NCBI RefSeq assembly: GCF_010365055.1
Contig: NZ_JAAFHA010000007.1
Span: 1-64,000 of the forward strand
Reading direction: 5' to 3'
DNA from: Rhodoferax sp.
GTDB lineage: Bacteria; Pseudomonadota; Gammaproteobacteria; Burkholderiales; Burkholderiaceae_C
Length of the DNA stretch: 64,000 nt
Shown: piece after piece, positions 59,607 to 64,000 of the stretch
Numbering within the stretch: the first letter of the stretch is position 1
Layout: every line of letters begins with the position of its first letter
Notes under the pieces: generated by a model
The model's input: only the letters and a program-made list of their open reading frames with translations
Told to the model about the DNA's origin: nothing
Database searches by the model: none
Position numbers and translations under genes: made by a program

Positions 59607-60055
59607 GATCCGTTCTCCTGCGCCGCCGCTTCCGTCATGCGCTTGGTGTCGGGTTGGATTTCCTCGTAGACCTCTTTGACCAGGCTGCGCCCGCGCAGCA
59701 TGTGGCGGCCGAGCTGTTCGATGAACTGCTCGAAGCGCGCCTTGCCCTGGGCTTTCGCTGCCTCCTGATGGGCTTCCGGCACCGGCGTGCTGACCGTCAG
59801 GTAGTAGCGCACATACAGCGCCAGCGTCTCGATCAGGATGTTCTGGTCGCGCTCCAGGCGCTCGAACTGGCGCGACAGCCGATCCAGTCGTTTGGCCGTG
59901 GCCGCCTCGCGCTGGTCGCCTGCGTCTGGCGACAGCCAGGACGCCAGCGCCGCCGCGACGATGGACGACTTGGACACGCCTTTCTTGGCGGCCAGTTCGT
60001 CCAGACGCTTGGCGTGGTCGGGTTGGATAAAGAGGTTCAGGCGCGCTTGGCTCAT
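59603..60055 (-). CDS. CopG/ribbon-helix-helix protein of the trb cluster
   Basis: A 150-aa protein with an N-terminal ribbon-helix-helix (RLNLFIQPDHAKRLDELAAKKGVSKSSIVAAALASWL), consistent with the CopG family of DNA-binding dimers. A long helical part follows (RLDRLSRQFERLERDQNILIETLALYVRYYL, then FEQFIEQLGRHMLR). In many ICEs a CopG-like gene lies between traG and trbB, as here. It may repress the transfer operon or join relaxosome assembly; neither is shown by sequence. It overlaps traG and trbB by four bases at each end. Confidence 0.82.
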   Translation of the reverse strand: MSQARLNLFIQPDHAKRLDELAAKKGVSKSSIVAAALASWLSPDAGDQREAATAKRLDRLSRQFERLERDQNILIETLALYVRYYLTVSTPVPEAHQEAAKAQGKARFEQFIEQLGRHMLRGRSLVKEVYEEIQPDTKRMTEAAAQENGS

Positions 60056-62046
60056 AGCTGGATTCCGTCGGCAGGGTCGAGAGAGGCCAGCCGTGCCGTG
60101 CGCTGCAAGCGCGGGTCGAGCTGGGATGGAAGAGGGAGCGGGAAATCGTCGTCATCGAGCAGCGACAAGTCGCTGGCCGGCTGTTCTGGTTCGGGGCTGT
60201 AGGTGGCCATCTCGGATAGCTCCGGCTGCTGGCGTGGGCCGCCGTCATCGGCGTGTTCACCAAGGCCGGCAGGTGCAGGGGACGCGGATGGCACAGTGGG
60301 AACTGCCAGACCGCTCCAGTCGTCCCCGCGTGCAGAGGGAACATCGGCGTATCCACCCAGTGCGAGCACAGGTGGCGGCAGCACACGCCGTTTGAAATTG
60401 GCATCGGTGTAGTAACGCAGCTTCTTGGCCTTGATCGGCGCATGGCCCGAGACCATCACCACTGATTCGTCGGGCGGCAATTGCATGACTTCACCGGGCG
60501 TCAGCAGCGGGCGCGCCGTCTCCTGGCGCGACACCATCAGGTGCCCGAGCCACGGAGCCAATCGATGTCCTGCGTAGTTGCGCTGCGCGCGCAGCTCGGT
60601 GGCCGTGCCCAGCGTTTCGGAGATGCGTTTGGCGGTGCGTTCGTCGTTGGTGGCGAAGGTCACGCGCACATGGCAGTTGTCCAGAATCGAATGGTTCTGG
60701 CCGTAGGCCTTGTCGATCTGGTTGAGCGATTGCGAAATCAAAAAAGCTCGCAGACCGTAGCCGGCCATGAAAGCGAGCGCGGATTCAAAGAAGTCCAACC
60801 GACCCAGCGCCGGGAACTCGTCGAGCATCAGCAGAAGCTTGTGCTTGCGCTCCACGCCGTCGCTACCGTCCAGCGATTCGGTCAGCCGCCGACCAATCTG
60901 GTTGAGGATTAACCGGATCAGCGGTTTGGTGCGGCTGATGTCTGAAGGCGGCACCACGAGATACAGCGACACTGGATGCTCGGCGGAGATCAGATCGGCA
61001 ATGCGCCAATCGCAACGCGACGTGACTTCAGCCACTGTGGGATCACGGTACAAACCGAGGAACGACATGGCTGTGGAGAGCACGCCAGAACGCTCGTTGT
61101 CGCTCTTGTTCAAGACCTCGCGGGCAGCCGATGCGACAACAGGATGGGTGCTCTCACCCAAATGCCGCGTGGTCATCATCCGGTGCAGCGTCACCTCAAA
61201 GGGGCACGCCGGGTCGGACAGGAAATTGGCAACGCCACGCAGCGTCTTGTCGCGGCCCGCATAGAGCACATGCAGGATGGCGCCGACCAGCAGCGCGTGC
61301 GAAGTCTTCTCCCAGTGGTTGCGCCTCTCCAGCGCGCCTTCGGGATCGACCAGGATATCGGCGATGTTCTGCACGTCGCGCACTTCGTGTGCACCGCGGC
61401 GAACTTCCAGCAGCGGGTTGTAGGCTGCGGACTTCGGATCGGTGGGGTTGAACAGCAGGCAGTGAGAGAAGCGCGAGCGCCAGCCGGCGGTGATGTTCCA
61501 GTTCTCGCCCTTGATGTCGTGGATCACGGCCGAGGCCGGCCAGCTCAACAAGGTCGGCACCACCAGGCCCACGCCCTTGCCCGAGCGCGTGGGCGCGAAA
61601 GTCAGGACGTGTTCCGGGCCTTCGTGGCGCAGGTACTGGTCGTCGTGCAGGCCGAGGAAAACACCGGCCGGACCAGTCAGTCCGGCCTTGCGGATTTCCT
61701 TGGCGTCGGCCCAGCGTGCCGACCCGTAGGTGGTGACCAGGCGCGATTGCCGGGAGCGCCAGATCGACATGCCGATGGCGACCACGACGGCCACCAGTCC
61801 GCTGCCGCCCGCAATGGCGCCGCCGATGTCAAAGACCTTCGGCGCATAGGCGTCAAAGACGAACCACCACTCGAACAGACGCCATGGGTGATAGACCGGC
61901 GTGCCGAGAAAATCGAACCAGGGCGCGCCAAGGCGTAGCTGATAGCCCAGTGCGGCGGCAGTCCACTGCGTGGCGCCCCATACGCCGGCTATGACGATGC
62001 CAAACACCGTCAATACCTGACCGAACAGCACATTGGTCCCTTGCAT
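60052..62046 (-). CDS. traG: Conjugal transfer coupling protein TraG (VirD4-like)
   Basis: A 664-aa type IV coupling protein that links the relaxosome to the channel. Two N-terminal membrane helices (VLFGQVLTVFGIVIAGVWGA and AIAGGSGLVAVVVAIGMSIW) precede the ATPase domain. Walker A is FAPTRSGKGVGLVVPTLLSW, Walker B is KLLLMLDEFPALGRL, and FLISQSLNQIDKAYG and ITFATND-like NCHVRVTFATNDERTAKRI follow. The C-terminal tail from about residue 570 is acidic and probably disordered. The ATG at 62046 has a GGAGG site. Genes downstream are coupled to it by 4-bp overlaps, so it heads the transfer operon. Confidence 0.95.
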   Translation of the reverse strand: MQGTNVLFGQVLTVFGIVIAGVWGATQWTAAALGYQLRLGAPWFDFLGTPVYHPWRLFEWWFVFDAYAPKVFDIGGAIAGGSGLVAVVVAIGMSIWRSRQSRLVTTYGSARWADAKEIRKAGLTGPAGVFLGLHDDQYLRHEGPEHVLTFAPTRSGKGVGLVVPTLLSWPASAVIHDIKGENWNITAGWRSRFSHCLLFNPTDPKSAAYNPLLEVRRGAHEVRDVQNIADILVDPEGALERRNHWEKTSHALLVGAILHVLYAGRDKTLRGVANFLSDPACPFEVTLHRMMTTRHLGESTHPVVASAAREVLNKSDNERSGVLSTAMSFLGLYRDPTVAEVTSRCDWRIADLISAEHPVSLYLVVPPSDISRTKPLIRLILNQIGRRLTESLDGSDGVERKHKLLLMLDEFPALGRLDFFESALAFMAGYGLRAFLISQSLNQIDKAYGQNHSILDNCHVRVTFATNDERTAKRISETLGTATELRAQRNYAGHRLAPWLGHLMVSRQETARPLLTPGEVMQLPPDESVVMVSGHAPIKAKKLRYYTDANFKRRVLPPPVLALGGYADVPSARGDDWSGLAVPTVPSASPAPAGLGEHADDGGPRQQPELSEMATYSPEPEQPASDLSLLDDDDFPLPLPSQLDPRLQRTARLASLDPADGIQL

Positions 62047-62325
62047 CCCGACCTCCGAATTTATCCTGCGCGTTGCGCGCACAAAGACGTGCCGCAGACG
62101 TGAGGTTCGGTGTTGGATCAGTGCCGGTCAAAGACCGTTATCGGGACAATTCAGGGAGAAAAAACAAGACTTCCAGCAGGAGCGAAGACGAGAAAATCGC
62201 TGCAAACGAGTACGCGTTGCGGCGTGTATGGCGATTTTCTGAGAGATTTTTTGCCGATGCGAGGAATCGGCGCGAACAGATCCAAACGGCAGGCTTGTGT
62301 CGGCCCCTCTATTTGCGTGCGGCGT
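62047..62325. promoter_or_regulatory. Palindrome-rich region upstream of traG, candidate oriT/promoter region
   Basis: No gene is supported in these 279 bases. TATCCTGC (62062-62069) matches the IncP/Ti-type nic consensus. Next to it TGCGCG/CGCGCA (62067-62072 and 62076-62081) forms a hairpin with a 3-base loop. CGGTC/GACCG (62125-62137), AGAAAATCGC/GCGATTTTCT (62191-62200 and 62231-62240) and GCCGAT/ATCGGC (62253-62258 and 62266-62271) follow. AGACGTG is repeated at 62085 and 62096. The traG promoter must lie here on the minus strand, but I cannot place it with confidence. The oriT reading is speculative. Confidence 0.45.
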
Positions 62326-62583
62326 TCAGTTCTTGGGTGCAGACTCTGGGGTGTAAGGCGTACCGCCGCCTATGAAGCGCTTGCGCGTGGCTTCGCCCAC
62401 CGCATTGCACAGGGCATCACCCAGTTTGGCGCGGTCAGCCTTGCACTGCTTGCGCAACTCCTTCAGTCGCTCGGGGTTGGCCACTAGCGATTCAACCGTA
62501 TCGGCCGGCGCGGGCGGGCCGCAGGCAGCCAGCGCTACCGTGAGTATTAGCACAGGGAGTGTTTTTATCACATGACCTCTCAT
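62326..62583 (-). CDS. eexN: EexN-type entry-exclusion lipoprotein
   Basis: An 85-aa lipoprotein. The signal (VIKTLPVLILTVALAACGPP) ends in a clear lipobox, with the Cys as the lipid site. The mature part is short and carries VESLVANPERLKELRKQCKADR, matching the EexN family that blocks redundant transfer into cells that already carry the element. Two more cysteines (KQC and LCNAV) could form a disulfide. The C-terminus RKRFIGGGTPYTP is shared with TrbJ. The ATG at 62583 overlaps the LysR stop by four bases (ATGA), so the two are co-translated. Confidence 0.85.
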   Translation of the reverse strand: MRGHVIKTLPVLILTVALAACGPPAPADTVESLVANPERLKELRKQCKADRAKLGDALCNAVGEATRKRFIGGGTPYTPESAPKN

Positions 62584-63491
62584 TGAATGGTGGCAGGATT
62601 CGGTGCTTGGCCTTCAACCGGACTCACCCTGTCAATGAATCGGCTCAACTGCTCAGAGGGTTCGGTATCCGGACGCAGCAAGTAGGTGGTCACCATCGGC
62701 GAGCGACCTGCCAGCGGTCGGGCAATCACATCGGGATTGCGGCAGCCTGCAATTTGCGCTTCAGTGGCAAATCCAAGTCCGTATCCGGCCGCAACCAAGG
62801 TCATCATCAGGTCCAGCGTCGGTGCACGATCCGCCACGATGAGCTTGGCATCCACAGTGCGCAGCACCCGCTTGACCTGGCGCCAGAAGCCTTCGCATGC
62901 TTCCGGGTGGCATAGCACCAGCGGATAGCGCAATACCTCGTCCAAAGGGAGGCGCCGATGTTCCAAGATCGGATGGCGTGCAGGTACTAAAACCATCAGG
63001 GGATCACTCCAGATGGGTTCCGCTGTGATGCCATCGCCTACATCATCGGATTGCGCAAGCCCCGCGTCGAACAGGTCGCTATGCAAGCCCTTTATCTGTT
63101 GCGACAGGGATGTTTCGGACAAGCGTATTTCTACTTCCGGCTCTTTCTCGCGGCACTGCGCCAACAAGGTGGCCAACCGGGATTGGGCAATGCCATCCGA
63201 CAACGCGATGCGTAGACAGCCACGGTAACCGCTGGCTGCGCCCTTTACGCTGGCCTTGGCTTGTTCGATGGCAACAAAGATTCGGTGGGCTTCATCCAGC
63301 ATCACCTTGCCTGCCCAAGTCAGCTGTGTTCGGCGTGTAGTGCGCTCAAATAATTGCACACCGAGCTGATACTCCAGCTCCTTGATGGCTCGTGATAGCG
63401 GCGACTGCTCCATATGCAGTCGTTCTGCCGCTCTGGCGAAGTGGAGTTCTTCGGCAACGGCGATAAAGCAGCGTAGATGTCGCAGTTCCAT
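62580..63491 (-). CDS. LysR-family transcriptional regulator
   Basis: A 303-aa LysR regulator. The N-terminal winged helix is ELRHLRCFIAVAEELHFARAAERLHMEQSPLSRAIKELE, the standard start. The C-terminal effector domain has the usual fold and includes HPILEHRRLPLDEVLRYPLVLC; the inducer is unknown. In Tn4371-like elements a regulator lies next to traG, and a role in transfer control is a reasonable inference. A 40-codon ORF abuts its start directly (TAGATG), and an AAAGGTG site is inside that ORF. eexN overlaps its stop. It is divergent from the TetR gene. Confidence 0.9.
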   Translation of the reverse strand: MELRHLRCFIAVAEELHFARAAERLHMEQSPLSRAIKELEYQLGVQLFERTTRRTQLTWAGKVMLDEAHRIFVAIEQAKASVKGAASGYRGCLRIALSDGIAQSRLATLLAQCREKEPEVEIRLSETSLSQQIKGLHSDLFDAGLAQSDDVGDGITAEPIWSDPLMVLVPARHPILEHRRLPLDEVLRYPLVLCHPEACEGFWRQVKRVLRTVDAKLIVADRAPTLDLMMTLVAAGYGLGFATEAQIAGCRNPDVIARPLAGRSPMVTTYLLRPDTEPSEQLSRFIDRVSPVEGQAPNPATIQ

Positions 63492-63614
63492 CTATGCACC
63501 TTTGGGTAAGTCACACCCGCACATTTCCGCATCGGAAGCTGTTTGGTGGGAACGGCTGATCCCGTAAGCGCCCAACTCATGTTTGCCATTTGGAATGGCG
63601 GGTCTGTTGCTCAT
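63492..63614 (-). CDS. Small ORF of 40 codons upstream of the LysR gene
   Basis: The frame starts at ATG 63614, has a good AAGGA site six bases upstream, and ends with TAG immediately before the LysR ATG (TAGATG). The predicted peptide begins MSNRPAIPNGKHELGAYG, and its C-terminal end reads MCGCDLPKGA. No signal, membrane segment or family is recognised. The strong ribosome site and precise abutment suggest a translated leader peptide or coupled small protein. It may also be a chance reading frame, since its codons were not tested. Two nearby cysteines (CGC) could bind a metal or form a disulfide. Confidence 0.4.
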   Translation of the reverse strand: MSNRPAIPNGKHELGAYGISRSHQTASDAEMCGCDLPKGA

Positions 63615-63646
63615 GGCTGTTCCTTCACTAGAGTTGGGCTGCCCTC

Positions 63647-63689
63647 TTGCGCGGGCATCATATTCTGATAAGATAGTAATAGATTACTA
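63647..63689 (+). promoter_or_regulatory. Promoter and palindromic operator of the TetR gene
   Basis: TTGCGC (63647-63652) and TAAGAT (63669-63674), 16 bases apart, resemble a sigma-70 promoter. TAGTAAT (63674-63680) and ATTACTA (63683-63689), two bases apart, form a perfect palindrome that overlaps the -10 box and lies just upstream of the start, as expected for a TetR autorepression site. On the opposite strand TATGAT (63662-63657) is a possible -10 box for the LysR/eexN transcript, so the operator could control both directions. Confidence 0.6.
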
Positions 63690-63708
63690 CCTTTTGAAGG
63701 TGACAACA

Positions 63709-64000
63709 ATGAGTACCCATGTAAAGCATCTACCCGCAGATGAGCGGCGGGCCGTTACCGTCGAGGCGGTGGTCGAACTGGCTGCCGAACAGAATCCCAA
63801 CGACATCACCACCTCCGCCATTGCCAAGCGCATGGGTCTGACCCAAGGCGCGCTATTTCGTCACTTCCCCACCAAGGACGCCATCTTGCAAGCGGTCATG
63901 GCGTGGGTGGCGGAACGCCTGCTCTCGCGGGTGGACAAGGCCGCGCTGGACGTTGCGTCCCCGATTGCCGCGTTGGAGGCAATTTTTATGACGCATATTG
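63709..64000 (+). CDS. TetR-family regulator, N-terminal part (cut by window end)
   Basis: A partial gene of which 97 codons are visible; it runs off the window at 64000. The TetR DNA-binding domain is clear: VVELAAEQNPNDITTSAIA followed by KRMGLTQGALFRHFPTKDAI and LQAVMAWVAERLLS, the helix-turn-helix with its conserved Tyr/Phe-Arg-His segment. The start ATG at 63709 follows GAAGGTG. TetR regulators in such elements often sit next to efflux genes, which would lie outside this window. It is preceded by a strong palindromic operator and is divergent from the small ORF/LysR/eexN group. Confidence 0.88.
   Translation, partial: MSTHVKHLPADERRAVTVEAVVELAAEQNPNDITTSAIAKRMGLTQGALFRHFPTKDAILQAVMAWVAERLLSRVDKAALDVASPIAALEAIFMTHI

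Noticed and set aside
58575-60443. A 622-codon extended frame for trbB
   Set aside because: The part upstream of 59606 runs through the CopG-like gene and traG; homologues start at the ATG at 59606 with a 4-base overlap.

Overview
The window looks like chromosomal DNA of a beta-proteobacterium of the Burkholderiales, most likely a Comamonadaceae member of the Rhodoferax/Polaromonas type. The evidence is gene order (odhA-odhB-lpd-zapE; pilF-rodZ-ispG-hisS-yfgM-bamB-der-hfq-hflX-hflK-hflC-DUF2065-hisZ-purA; guaB-guaA), the high GC content, and a short intergenic repeat with a fixed layout (AGCCCYCGT, 15 nt, AGCTAT) present three times. The genus is an inference. No rRNA, tRNA, CRISPR array or insertion sequence was recognised.

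Layout, core part (1-47964). 189-4487, minus strand: a general L-amino-acid ABC importer (aapJQMP) with an attenuator-like hairpin after the binding-protein gene. 4764-5366: an isochorismatase-family hydrolase. 5441-8608, minus: a three-gene exporter (adaptor, FtsX-type permease, LolD-type ATPase). 8645-9331, minus: a glutathione S-transferase. 9474-17356: propionyl-CoA synthetase, then the three subunits of 2-oxoglutarate dehydrogenase. 17437-22215: zapE, a PP2C phosphatase, a DinG/YoaA helicase and bamD. 22236-44142: a long, almost entirely co-directional housekeeping block. It covers pseudouridine synthases, scpB, ndk, rlmN, pilus and cell-shape factors, isoprenoid and histidyl-tRNA synthesis, outer-membrane assembly, the Der/Hfq/HflX/HflKC group, hisZ, purA, a phosphoribosyltransferase, metC, ratA and rnfH. 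44173-47964: a DUF4124 protein, then guaB and guaA (GMP synthesis).

Layout, mobile part (about 47965-64000). Directly after the intact 3' end of guaA is an AT-rich gap with at least seven TGACGGTAA-like boxes. It is followed by a P4-type tyrosine integrase and an AlpA-type regulator. Then comes a compact minus-strand conjugation operon: traG, a CopG-like gene, trbBCDEJLFGI and a DUF2274 gene, mostly with 4-bp start/stop overlaps. Upstream of traG are a structured non-coding region, an EexN-type entry-exclusion lipoprotein gene, a LysR regulator, a 40-codon small ORF abutting it, and a divergent, truncated TetR gene with a clear palindromic operator. This is one end of an integrative and conjugative element in guaA; its relaxase, partition and cargo genes and the second attachment site must lie past the right edge.

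The most unusual points are the integrase-proximal box array, the palindrome-rich region upstream of traG with an IncP-like nic motif, a C-terminal motif shared by TrbJ and the EexN lipoprotein, the small ORF coupled to the LysR gene, the three-copy spaced repeat, and the long palindrome between odhB and lpd.
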